DNA of 5,711 nt from Bacteroidales bacterium (GCA_024400715.1 JAKSMH010000089.1:1-5711); one strand, 5' to 3'. Positions 1 through 5,711 are shown, counted from the first letter of the stretch. The notes: generated by a model not told the origin, from the letters alone. Numbers and translations are program-made.

Positions 1-79
1 GAATTTTCATAATTTGTAAATCAAAATCAATGATAAACGAATCAAGTTTGTTTTTTATTGTAAAGTTTCAATCTTTTTA

Positions 80-1066
80 TTATTCGATGTGTGTCATTCG
101 TTGGGATTCAAAAGGATGAACGCAAAGCGGATACTTGGCCATTGGGTGGAAGTCGCCAATTAATCCGACGGCTTGTGCGTTGCGGATGTCGTGAACAATG
201 GAAATACAACTCCGTGAATCTTCAATGCCAAAGCCGTTTCCTTCCAAAATCTGCTTGTAGCTTTCCGTGTGCAAATCGGTAAATCCGTTGCTGAATTCTA
301 TTTCCCGGCCTTCTATCGTGATAGAACGATAGGTCATTTGTTCTTTTTCTCTGATTTCTTTGGGAAGATGATCGGAATTGATGCTGAGGAAATAGCGGAT
401 TTTCGCTTTGGCGAGTTCTAAGAAGCCAGCCACGCGGTCATGACTTTTCACGTGAACGACGTTTTGCTTCACTTCGCCAAAAATATAAGTAAGCATATCA
501 TAAAAGTGAATGCCGATATTGGTGGCCACACCACCGCTTTTCTGTTCGTTGCCTTTCCAACTTGCGTAGTACCAATTCCCGCGACTGGTGATATAGGTCA
601 AATCAATGTCGTAGATTTTGTCTTTCGGCCCGTTTTCAATCTGTTTTTTGAGTGCTTTGATGGCAGGATGAAGCCGTAACTGCAGGATGGTGTTGATTTT
701 ATGCCCCGTATTTTCTTCAATGGCCTTTAATCCGTCGATGTTCCAGGGATTTAAAACCAGCGGTTTTTCACAAATGATGTCCGCTCCTAAACGCATACCG
801 TAGCGGATGTGCGAGTCGTGAAGGTAATTGGGGGTACAAATGGACAAGTAGTCTATTTTTTGTTCCGTGTTTTTAAGTTTGGTGCAGTGCCGGTCGAAAA
901 GTTCATATTCGGTGAAGAATTTGGTGTAAGGAAAAAACTGATCCAAAATGCCTACGCTGTCGTTTTTGTCGTAAGCTGCAATGAGTTGATTTCCAGTTTC
1001 TTTAATGGCTTTAAGATGCCTTGGGGCTACATAGCCTCCTACACCAAAAAGAGCAAAATTTTTCAT
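80..1066 (-). CDS. WlbA/WbpB-type nucleotide-sugar 3-dehydrogenase (Gfo/Idh/MocA family)
   Basis: Probable cytoplasmic NAD-dependent oxidoreductase that oxidises the C3 hydroxyl of a UDP-sugar, most likely UDP-N-acetylglucosaminuronate. In characterised WlbA/WbpB systems the 3-keto product is transaminated towards 2,3-diamino uronic acids for O-antigen or lipopolysaccharide. Seen in the 328-residue protein: an N-terminal Rossmann motif GVGGYVAPRH (8-17), the family motif CEKPL (99-103) with presumed catalytic K101, a RLHP segment (131-134), and GGVATNIGIHFYDML (178-192) with presumed catalytic H187. The length fits the family (about 310-350). The ATG at 1066 is preceded by AGGAAT and by a -7 box at 1090-1097, which supports this start. 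It is transcribed away from the tsaC cluster, so it probably belongs to a polysaccharide locus to the left; no partner aminotransferase or acetyltransferase lies in the window. A related UDP-GlcNAc 3-dehydrogenase activity (GnnA-like) cannot be excluded. Family assignment is strong, exact substrate is inferred. Confidence 0.9.
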   Translation of the reverse strand: MKNFALFGVGGYVAPRHLKAIKETGNQLIAAYDKNDSVGILDQFFPYTKFFTEYELFDRHCTKLKNTEQKIDYLSICTPNYLHDSHIRYGMRLGADIICEKPLVLNPWNIDGLKAIEENTGHKINTILQLRLHPAIKALKKQIENGPKDKIYDIDLTYITSRGNWYYASWKGNEQKSGGVATNIGIHFYDMLTYIFGEVKQNVVHVKSHDRVAGFLELAKAKIRYFLSINSDHLPKEIREKEQMTYRSITIEGREIEFSNGFTDLHTESYKQILEGNGFGIEDSRSCISIVHDIRNAQAVGLIGDFHPMAKYPLCVHPFESQRMTHIE

Positions 1067-1089
1067 ATTATTCCTAAATAATTGATTTG

Positions 1090-1097
1090 CAAATCTA
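1090..1097 (-). promoter_or_regulatory. Bacteroidetes-type -7 box for the sugar dehydrogenase gene
   Basis: The minus strand reads TAGATTTG, matching the Bacteroidetes housekeeping sigma -7 consensus TAnnTTTG exactly. It would place the transcript start near 1083-1086, giving a leader of about 17-20 nt before the ATG at 1066. No clear TTG/TTTG -33 box is visible at the expected spacing. A 6-bp inverted repeat (TTTTCG at 1105-1110, CGAAAA at 1122-1127) lies in the upstream spacer and -33 zone. Confidence 0.55.
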
Positions 1098-1235
1098 CGG
1101 ATTTTTTTCGTATTGTCGCTGCGAAAAGTGATAACGGCAAAGCAAAATTTTATTAATTGTCAAAGTACTGTTTATCTAAAATACAAGAACGAAAAAAATT
1201 TAATTTTAGTCTGTGAATTAAGAGATAGTTTTTAT

Positions 1236-1243
1236 TAATTTTG
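1236..1243 (+). promoter_or_regulatory. Bacteroidetes-type -7 box for the tsaC-coaD cluster
   Basis: The sequence TAATTTTG matches TAnnTTTG, 24 nt upstream of the tsaC ATG at 1268. The expected start of transcription is near 1248-1251, leaving a leader of about 17-20 nt. The upstream half is weak: only TCTG at 1210-1213 sits in the -33 zone. As the only recognisable promoter before three closely spaced plus-strand genes, it probably drives all of 1268-3764. Confidence 0.5.
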
Positions 1244-1267
1244 CAAAAATATTTGATGCGTTGAATC

Positions 1268-1831
1268 ATGGAACCGGAAATTGAAAAATGTAAAGACTTA
1301 TTGCCCCAGGGGAAAGTAATACTTTACCCCACCGATACTATTTGGGGACTTGGCTGCGATGCGACCAACGAGGAAGCGGTGAAACGTATTTTTAAAATCA
1401 AACAGCGTATCGAGGGAAAATCGATGTTGGTGTTGCTGGATAAAAGCGACCGACTGCCGCTGTATGTAAAGCGTATCCCTTTGATTGCCTGGGATTTAGT
1501 TAATGAAACGGTTCGCCCTACGACATTCATCTATCCAGAAGGGTGTAATGTGGCTCCGTCTGTGATTTCTGCCGATGGAAGTTTGGCTATCAGATTGGTT
1601 AACAATAAGTTCTGTAAACAATTGATTGGAAGTCTGGGGCGTCCTATCGTGTCAACTTCCGCTAATATTTCAGAGACACCTGCTCCGCAACTTTTTGCCG
1701 ACATCGCCAAAGAAGTTATTGACCAGGTGGATTATGTGGTTCCCGAGCAGTTCGCTGATTCAACCGACTATAAGCCGTCGCGACTGATTAAGTTTATGGA
1801 TGATTATAATTTCGTAGTTGTAAGAGAATAA
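1268..1831 (+). CDS. tsaC: L-threonylcarbamoyladenylate synthase (YrdC/TsaC type)
   Basis: Cytoplasmic enzyme that makes threonylcarbamoyl-AMP from threonine, bicarbonate and ATP. This is the first step of the t6A37 modification of tRNAs that read ANN codons; the TsaD-containing complex then transfers the group. Seen in the 187-residue protein: the signature PTDTIWGLGCDA (21-32), the KxR pair (K45, R47), SLAIRL (105-110) with R109, and STSANIS (129-135) containing the SxN element S131/N133. The length is that of a single YrdC domain, so the extra C-terminal Sua5 domain is absent and this is the short TsaC form. The stretch after R47 (IEGKSMLVL) lacks the prolines of the E. coli-type KxRPxxKPL motif; from memory this variant is usual in Bacteroidetes. 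The ATG start puts the first conserved strand (KVILYPTDT) at the normal distance. The stop is 1 nt before the coaD ATG, so translational coupling is likely. Confidence 0.93.
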   Translation: MEPEIEKCKDLLPQGKVILYPTDTIWGLGCDATNEEAVKRIFKIKQRIEGKSMLVLLDKSDRLPLYVKRIPLIAWDLVNETVRPTTFIYPEGCNVAPSVISADGSLAIRLVNNKFCKQLIGSLGRPIVSTSANISETPAPQLFADIAKEVIDQVDYVVPEQFADSTDYKPSRLIKFMDDYNFVVVRE

Positions 1832-1832
1832 T

Positions 1833-2282
1833 ATGAAAATTGCAGTTTTTCCTGGTTCTTTTGATCCGTTGACGAAAGGTCACGAAGAAATTATACGGAA
1901 AGCCGTGGCGCTTTTTGACGTGCTTTATGTGGCTATAGGTGAAAATACTGCTAAACACTGTATGTTTGATTTGGAACGTCGTTTGCAGTGGATTAAGCAG
2001 GTTTTTGCCGAAGAACCCCGTGTGAAAGTCTGCACTTATACGGGATTGACAGTGGATTTCTGTCGAAAAATCGGAGCAGACTATATCGTTCGTGGACTTA
2101 GAAACCCTGTGGATTTCCAATATGAAAAGGACATCGCGGAAGCCAATAGACAATTGATTCCGGAAATCGAAACCATTTTCTTTGCTTCTTCACCCGAAAT
2201 GGCCCACGTCTCTTCTTCGCTCGTTCGCGAACTTTACCACCATCAAGCGGATTATGCCAAATATGTTTCTTTTGATTTGTAA
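1833..2282 (+). CDS. coaD: Phosphopantetheine adenylyltransferase
   Basis: Fourth step of coenzyme A synthesis: 4'-phosphopantetheine plus ATP gives dephospho-CoA and pyrophosphate, in the cytoplasm, usually as a hexamer. Seen in the 149-residue protein: the nucleotidyltransferase signature GSFDPLTKGH (8-17) with T14 and H17 of the T/HxGH motif, K41 in the position of E. coli K42, RGLR (87-90) corresponding to E. coli R88/R91, E98 in QYEKD, and the ATP-binding segment VSSSLVREL (126-134). It is about ten residues shorter than E. coli CoaD, within family range, and all catalytic positions that can be read are intact. The start codon lies one base after the tsaC stop with no separate promoter and no clear ribosome binding site, which points to reinitiation or coupling. 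The downstream secreted protein starts 21 nt after the stop. Confidence 0.96.
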   Translation: MKIAVFPGSFDPLTKGHEEIIRKAVALFDVLYVAIGENTAKHCMFDLERRLQWIKQVFAEEPRVKVCTYTGLTVDFCRKIGADYIVRGLRNPVDFQYEKDIAEANRQLIPEIETIFFASSPEMAHVSSSLVRELYHHQADYAKYVSFDL

Positions 2283-2303
2283 TTTATTGATTCATATATA
2301 ATT

Positions 2304-3764
2304 ATGCGATTTTGGAAGTTTTTTGTACTCGGCGTGATTTTTCTTTTGGCAAGTTTAACGGCCTGGCCTCAAAAACTTGTTCCCGTGAAAATTCAAGGTC
2401 ATGCGGATTTTGCCGCGGGTGAGGAAATCCGCTTGTTGGTCTATGATGATTTGTTGACCTACACGCCACGCTTGGCCGCTTTTTCCAAAATTGCCTCCGA
2501 CGGCCAATTCGAATTGAGCTATTCAACGCCACAAGTGTTGTTGGCCCAGTTGGAAATCCGTACTTCCAAAGCCGAGTTCTTTATCGAACCTTCTCATTCA
2601 TATAGCTTTACCATTGATATGGATCCCTCCTTGTTCAATCTTTATGCGCCGCAAGATTATGACGGTTTTCTGCATATTGTGAACAATAATCCAGATGCTA
2701 AGGACTTAAACAGCAAAATTAATTTTTTTTCAAGGTTTTATAATGCGCTTTTTGACCATTTCTCATTTAAAATATTGTATGATCACGATGCCGCATCGTA
2801 TGATTCTGTTCAGGCCATTATGAATACGAAATTTGACGTGCGTAATAATCCTTACGACTTTTATCAATCATACCAATTCTATGAAATGGCAAATTTGGAC
2901 AGAATCTATTGGCAGAAAGACGCTGATTCATTATATAATAAGTACCTGAATAATGATCATATTTTATATAATCATCCCAGTTATATGAATTTCTTTAACT
3001 CATTTTATGATGATTATGTATTTATGTCTGCTAAAATCAATATGGAAACGGTGTTGGCTTGTATTAACAATAACCCTAATTACCGGCAATTGTTTGACGC
3101 CTTGGGTGCCGATGAGTTTTTGGTGAATGAAAGAATCCGTGAATTGGTGATAATCAAGAATTTGGGACAACTTTATCTGAGTCATCCTGAATTTAACAAG
3201 GACAATATCATCTCATTATTGGAAGAAATAAGTGAAACCACTCATTTTGTGGAACATAAACCATTGGTTGATAATATGTTACATTTTGTTTCCAAGTTTT
3301 CCGATACCCAATTGGTGAAGGATGTCAAGTTGAAGGAAGTCAATGGGAAAGATTTCTCTTTTAAGAAGATGAGAGGAAAATGGGTTTATGTTTACTTTTT
3401 TCGGACGGATTGTTTGGAATGTGTTCGGGAAATGCAGATGCTGCGTGAAATCAATGAAAAATTTAAGGATTCGTTGGCAGTGGTAAGTGTTTGCGTTGAC
3501 TTTGACAAGTACAAATTACAGAATTTATTAAATAAATATCCTCAATTTGATTGGAAATTTGTATATTTCAATCAGCAGTATGAATGGCTAAATCAATTGG
3601 AAGTGAATGCGTTACCTGATTTTTTGTTGTTGTCTCCGGAAGGCAATATTTATGAAAGGTATTTGCCGTCACCATCCAATGGAATGGTGGATTATCTTTT
3701 GAAGCTATTGGTTCCGGAGGAGGAGAAGGATAAGAATCCGATGTTTCAGGAGAGACACAAATAA
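2304..3764 (+). CDS. Exported protein with C-terminal TlpA-like thioredoxin-fold domain
   Basis: Probable periplasmic thiol-disulfide protein of 486 residues; substrate unknown. Seen: a signal peptide (basic MRFWK, then a hydrophobic run to about residue 20, possible signal peptidase I site after LTA at 18-20, no lipobox cysteine); a strand-rich N-terminal domain of about residues 26-107, resembling the beta domains in front of many Bacteroidetes TlpA-like proteins; a largely helical, Tyr/Phe/Asn-rich middle (about 110-335) that I do not recognise; then a thioredoxin-fold domain (about 340-470) with VYVYFFRTDC (361-370), the redox pair C370-L-E-C373, and ALPDFLLLSPEG (436-447), where P438 is the likely cis-proline. 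The usual Trp before CxxC is replaced by Asp. It lies 21 nt after coaD with no visible promoter, so it is probably co-transcribed, although CoA synthesis gives no evident link. The role could be disulfide reduction or isomerisation; this is inferred from fold only. Confidence 0.85.
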   Translation: MRFWKFFVLGVIFLLASLTAWPQKLVPVKIQGHADFAAGEEIRLLVYDDLLTYTPRLAAFSKIASDGQFELSYSTPQVLLAQLEIRTSKAEFFIEPSHSYSFTIDMDPSLFNLYAPQDYDGFLHIVNNNPDAKDLNSKINFFSRFYNALFDHFSFKILYDHDAASYDSVQAIMNTKFDVRNNPYDFYQSYQFYEMANLDRIYWQKDADSLYNKYLNNDHILYNHPSYMNFFNSFYDDYVFMSAKINMETVLACINNNPNYRQLFDALGADEFLVNERIRELVIIKNLGQLYLSHPEFNKDNIISLLEEISETTHFVEHKPLVDNMLHFVSKFSDTQLVKDVKLKEVNGKDFSFKKMRGKWVYVYFFRTDCLECVREMQMLREINEKFKDSLAVVSVCVDFDKYKLQNLLNKYPQFDWKFVYFNQQYEWLNQLEVNALPDFLLLSPEGNIYERYLPSPSNGMVDYLLKLLVPEEEKDKNPMFQERHK

Positions 3765-3786
3765 TTTTTCCATTGGTTTTAGTCCA

Positions 3787-4446
3787 TCAGAATTTCGTGT
3801 TGATATCTTTCATTTTGGCCTCGAGCATAGGCACAAAGGTGAAATTGCCGAAGGCTTCTTCCTGATATTGTTCTTCACTGATTTTGGTAATCCGCTTCAT
3901 GGTTTGTGTTTCCGTTCCGACGGGAATCACCATTATGCCGCCGACTTTGAGTTGTTGGAGCAGGGTGGGCGGAATATCGGGTGCACCGCAAGTAACGATG
4001 ATTTTGTCGTAGGGAGCGTATTGTTGAAAACCCTGGAAACCGTCGCCGAAGTGAACGATGATTTTATCGTTGATTTTGGATAGCAGGTTCTTGGCGTGGC
4101 TGAAAAGTTGTAGATGGCGTTCGACCGAGAAAACGCGGGCTCCCATAGCACCGAGAATGGCAGATTGAAATCCCGAGCCGGTGCCGATTTCAAGGACTTT
4201 GTCGTTGGGCTTGATTTGTAACAGCTGACTTTGGAAGGCCACGGTGGAAGGTTGGGAAATGGTTTGGTCGCAAAGAATATGCAGGGCTGTGTCTTCATAG
4301 GCCTTGTCCCATTGAAAAGAATCGACAAAAAGATGACGATCGACCTTGTCAAAAGCCGACAAAACGCGCTCGTCAGTGATTCCTTTTTCTCGCAAATAAC
4401 TGATTAACTTACGTTTGGCGCCCAATAGCATATAATCGACTTCCAT
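3787..4446 (-). CDS. pcm: Protein-L-isoaspartate O-methyltransferase
   Basis: S-adenosylmethionine-dependent repair enzyme that methylates L-isoaspartyl residues in aged proteins so that they can revert to aspartate. Seen (219 residues from the ATG at 4446): N-terminal helix with KGITDERVLSAF (21-32); the substrate-site signature QTISQP (61-66); SAM motif I VLEIGTGSGFQSAIL (84-98); the acidic residue E109 in SVE; GDG (134-136); VTCGAP (151-156); VGGIMVIPVG (168-177) and FVPM (204-207). Start choice: a TTG six codons upstream (4464) would extend the frame, but it overlaps the -7 box at 4462-4469, so it should not be transcribed. ATG 4446 leaves a leader of about 10 nt; ATG 4431 (214 residues) is also possible and would leave about 25 nt. 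One oddity is D36 in KVDRHLF, where most homologues have proline (VPR). Convergent with the gene to its left, 22 bp between stops. Confidence 0.95.
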   Translation of the reverse strand: MEVDYMLLGAKRKLISYLREKGITDERVLSAFDKVDRHLFVDSFQWDKAYEDTALHILCDQTISQPSTVAFQSQLLQIKPNDKVLEIGTGSGFQSAILGAMGARVFSVERHLQLFSHAKNLLSKINDKIIVHFGDGFQGFQQYAPYDKIIVTCGAPDIPPTLLQQLKVGGIMVIPVGTETQTMKRITKISEEQYQEEAFGNFTFVPMLEAKMKDINTKF

Positions 4447-4461
4447 CTGAATAATTTTGAG

Positions 4462-4469
4462 CAAAGATA
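4462..4469 (-). promoter_or_regulatory. Bacteroidetes-type -7 box for pcm
   Basis: The minus strand reads TATCTTTG, a perfect TAnnTTTG followed by C, the commonest form in Bacteroidetes. The inferred transcript start is about 4454-4458, just ahead of the ATG at 4446. The box overlaps an in-frame TTG at 4464 and so argues against that codon as the translation start. No convincing -33 element is visible. Confidence 0.65.
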
Positions 4470-4505
4470 CTAAAAATAACGGATTGTCGGTGCCGAAAAA
4501 ATTTG

Positions 4506-4526
4506 CTTTTTTTTATGTAAAAAAAG
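4506..4526. repeat. A/T-tract inverted repeat in the pcm-tdh divergent region
   Basis: An 8-bp perfect inverted repeat (C plus seven T at 4506-4513, seven A plus G at 4519-4526) surrounds a 5-nt loop. A run of ten T follows at 4537-4546, directly before the tdh -7 box. Together these form strong A-tracts between two divergent promoters, which may give intrinsic bending or an UP-like contact. The stem is nearly all A-T and follows no gene end, so it is not called a terminator. Confidence 0.35.
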
Positions 4527-4547
4527 TAATGGCAAGTTTTTTTTTTA

Positions 4548-4555
4548 TATCTTTG
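4548..4555 (+). promoter_or_regulatory. Bacteroidetes-type -7 box for the tdh-kbl operon
   Basis: TATCTTTG is an exact TAnnTTTG match, followed by C. The inferred start of transcription is about 4560-4563, leaving a leader of about 20 nt before the tdh ATG at 4582. With the flanking C it forms a perfect 9-bp inverted pair with the pcm -7 box (GCAAAGATA at 4461-4469). The -33 zone has no clear TTG; a ten-T run occupies the spacer. Confidence 0.65.
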
Positions 4556-4581
4556 CAAGTCATAATTTAAACTCGATTGAA

Positions 4582-5535
4582 ATGAAAAAAATATTAGTCA
4601 TTGGAGCTTGCGGACAAATTGGTTCCGAACTCACGCCCGCACTTAGAAAAGTCTATGGTACCGACAATGTTGTTGCTGCCGATTTGATGTACCCTTTGAA
4701 AGGCGAATTGGCCGATAGCGGTCCTTCTTGTCAAATTAATGCTACCAACGCCCAAGATATTGCCGATGCCGTTAAGAAATACAATATTGATTCTATTTTC
4801 AACTTGGCTGCCATTCTTTCTGCCAAGGCGGAAATCAATCCAATGTTGGGTTGGAATGTGGGAATCGGTGCGTTGCTCAACTGTTTGGAAGTTTCTCGTG
4901 AATGTGGTTGTGCCTTGTTCACGCCAAGTTCTATCGGTGCTTTTGGCCCCGAAACGCCACACGATATGACACCTCAGGATACGATTCAGCGTCCCAAGAC
5001 CATTTATGGTGTTACCAAAGTCACTGGTGAGCTGTTGAGTGATTATTATTTCAAGCGTTTTGGCGTGGACACCCGTTCGGTGCGTTTTCCGGGTTTGATT
5101 TCCAATGTCACACTTCCCGGTGGCGGTACTACCGATTATGCCGTGGAAATTTATTATGCGGCTGTTAAAGGTGAAAAGTTCACCTGCCCAATCGCCAAAG
5201 GTACCTATATGGATATGATGTATATGCCCGATGCCTTGAAAGCCGCTATGGATTTGATGGAAGCCGACCCAAGCAAGCTGATTCATAGAAATTCATTCAA
5301 TATTACGGCTATGAGTTTTGAACCCGATATGATTTATGCGGAAATCAAAAAACGTATGCCCGAATTCGTTATGGAATATAAGTTTGACGCTTTGCGTCAG
5401 GGTATCGCAGATTCCTGGCCGGATTGCATGGACGATCATTGCGCCCGCGAAGAATGGGGATTCAAACCCACTTACGACCTTTCAGCCATGACCGAAGATA
5501 TGTTGAAAGTGCTCAAAGTTAAATTGGCAAAATAA
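4582..5535 (+). CDS. tdh: L-threonine 3-dehydrogenase, short-chain (SDR) type
   Basis: Oxidises L-threonine at the beta carbon with NAD+ to 2-amino-3-ketobutyrate, the first step of threonine breakdown to glycine and acetyl-CoA; cytoplasmic. Seen in the 317-residue protein: Rossmann motif GACGQIG (8-14), an acidic residue after strand 2 (D34 in VAADL) that fits NAD rather than NADP, NLAA (74-77), a serine pair at 116-117 in TPSSIGAFGP, and the SDR catalytic pair Y142/K146 in YGVTK. The sequence FPGLISNVTLPGGGTTDYAVE (169-189, read as key residues P170, G171, G180-G182, D185) is typical of extended-SDR threonine dehydrogenases such as those described in Flavobacterium and Cupriavidus, and unlike the zinc-dependent E. 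coli Tdh. kbl follows after 23 bp, which strongly supports the substrate. The ATG start is set by the Rossmann strand beginning at residue 2 and by a good -7 box 27 nt upstream. Confidence 0.95.
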   Translation: MKKILVIGACGQIGSELTPALRKVYGTDNVVAADLMYPLKGELADSGPSCQINATNAQDIADAVKKYNIDSIFNLAAILSAKAEINPMLGWNVGIGALLNCLEVSRECGCALFTPSSIGAFGPETPHDMTPQDTIQRPKTIYGVTKVTGELLSDYYFKRFGVDTRSVRFPGLISNVTLPGGGTTDYAVEIYYAAVKGEKFTCPIAKGTYMDMMYMPDALKAAMDLMEADPSKLIHRNSFNITAMSFEPDMIYAEIKKRMPEFVMEYKFDALRQGIADSWPDCMDDHCAREEWGFKPTYDLSAMTEDMLKVLKVKLAK

Positions 5536-5558
5536 GTATAATCATAAATCTAAATAAA

Positions 5559-5711
5559 ATGTACAACAATTTTCAAGCTTACTTAAAAAAAGAATTGGCA
5601 GACATTGAAAGTGCCGGTTTATATAAAAATGAACGTATTATTGTTTCTCCACAAGGTGGCGAAATCACTTTGAAAAACGGAACCAAGGCCCTGAACTTCT
5701 GTGCCAACAAC
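5559..5711 (+). CDS. kbl: Glycine C-acetyltransferase (2-amino-3-ketobutyrate CoA ligase), 5' part
   Basis: PLP-dependent enzyme that cleaves 2-amino-3-ketobutyrate with CoA to glycine and acetyl-CoA, completing the pathway begun by tdh. Only the first 51 codons are present; the frame is open to the window edge. Seen: the N-terminal helix NFQAYLKKELADIESAG (4-20), LYKNERII (21-28), SPQGG (30-34) and the family signature NFCANN (46-51), all in the register of E. coli Kbl, whose start reads similarly (ERII, then NFCANN). The conserved lysine that binds PLP lies beyond the window. It starts 23 bp after the tdh stop with an AT-rich gap and no visible promoter, so it is almost certainly co-transcribed with tdh. 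Other alpha-oxoamine synthases (serine palmitoyltransferase, KAS-type) are less likely given the NFCANN motif and the neighbour. Confidence 0.93.
   Translation, partial: MYNNFQAYLKKELADIESAGLYKNERIIVSPQGGEITLKNGTKALNFCANN

Noticed and set aside
1..10. Possible start of another minus-strand gene: ATG AAA ATT read from position 10 to the window edge, 69 bp downstream of the sugar dehydrogenase stop.
   Set aside because: Only three codons are visible, with no promoter box or clear ribosome binding site upstream. It is consistent with a following operon gene but cannot be supported from this window.
1105..1127. Inverted repeat TTTTCG/CGAAAA with an 11-nt loop upstream of the sugar dehydrogenase promoter, possibly an operator.
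   Set aside because: A 6-bp match in AT-rich sequence is expected by chance, and no regulator gene or second copy is present.
1794..2153. A 119-codon minus-strand frame opposite coaD.
   Set aside because: It is antisense to a fully motif-supported CoaD and shows no domain of its own.
3673..3692. A hairpin-like CCATCC/GGATGG-type element near the 3' end of the thioredoxin-fold gene, considered as an early terminator.
   Set aside because: The pairing is short and interrupted, lies inside the reading frame about 80 bp before the stop, and has no T run after it.
3933..4352. A 139-codon minus-strand frame in another register within pcm.
   Set aside because: It overlaps the pcm frame that carries all the methyltransferase motifs; its Ser/Pro/Lys-rich translation looks like a frame-shifted shadow.
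4506..4546. T/A inverted repeat and T runs, considered as a Rho-independent terminator.
   Set aside because: The stem is almost all A-T and weak, and it sits between two divergent gene starts, where no transcript ends.
4594..5286. A 230-codon open frame on the minus strand opposite tdh.
   Set aside because: It lies wholly inside tdh, whose motifs (GxxGxxG, YxxxK) are intact. The antisense translation has no recognisable domain, is rich in residues typical of mirror frames (His, Ile, Thr, Asn), and has no promoter box.

Overview
The window looks like ordinary chromosomal sequence from a member of the phylum Bacteroidota, probably the order Bacteroidales. This rests on four AT-rich upstream regions that each carry the Bacteroidetes-type -7 box TAnnTTTG, on the lack of clear Shine-Dalgarno sequences before most starts, and on the protein families present (an SDR-type threonine dehydrogenase, a secreted TlpA-like thioredoxin-fold protein, and a WlbA/WbpB-type sugar dehydrogenase). 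Family assignments were made by reading motifs; no database search was possible, and nothing finer than order level is claimed.

Layout. Positions 80-1066 (minus): a Gfo/Idh/MocA oxidoreductase of the WlbA/WbpB type, which makes a 3-keto nucleotide sugar for surface polysaccharide. A 201-bp divergent region (1067-1267) has one -7 box for each direction. Positions 1268-3764 (plus) form a tight three-gene cluster: tsaC (threonylcarbamoyl-AMP synthase for tRNA t6A), coaD (phosphopantetheine adenylyltransferase, CoA synthesis) beginning 1 nt after the tsaC stop, and, 21 nt further on, a 486-residue exported protein with a C-terminal thioredoxin-like domain (C370-L-E-C373). This cluster meets a convergent gene, pcm (3787-4446, minus; protein L-isoaspartate O-methyltransferase), with only 22 bp between the two stops. 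A second divergent region (4447-4581) carries facing TATCTTTGC promoters for pcm and for tdh. tdh (4582-5535, plus; L-threonine 3-dehydrogenase) is followed after 23 bp by the first 51 codons of kbl (glycine C-acetyltransferase), which runs off the right edge.

How the genes work together. tdh and kbl are a recognisable pathway pair: threonine is oxidised to 2-amino-3-ketobutyrate, which is then cleaved with CoA to glycine and acetyl-CoA. tsaC and coaD are unrelated housekeeping functions that appear to share a transcript. The thioredoxin-fold protein probably rides on that transcript and acts in the periplasm. pcm is a stand-alone repair enzyme. The sugar dehydrogenase probably belongs to a polysaccharide locus lying left of the window.

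I see no mobile element, CRISPR array, RNA gene, phage remnant or toxin-antitoxin module, and no convincing evidence of an undescribed system. The least explained piece is the roughly 310-residue middle part of the secreted thioredoxin-fold protein.
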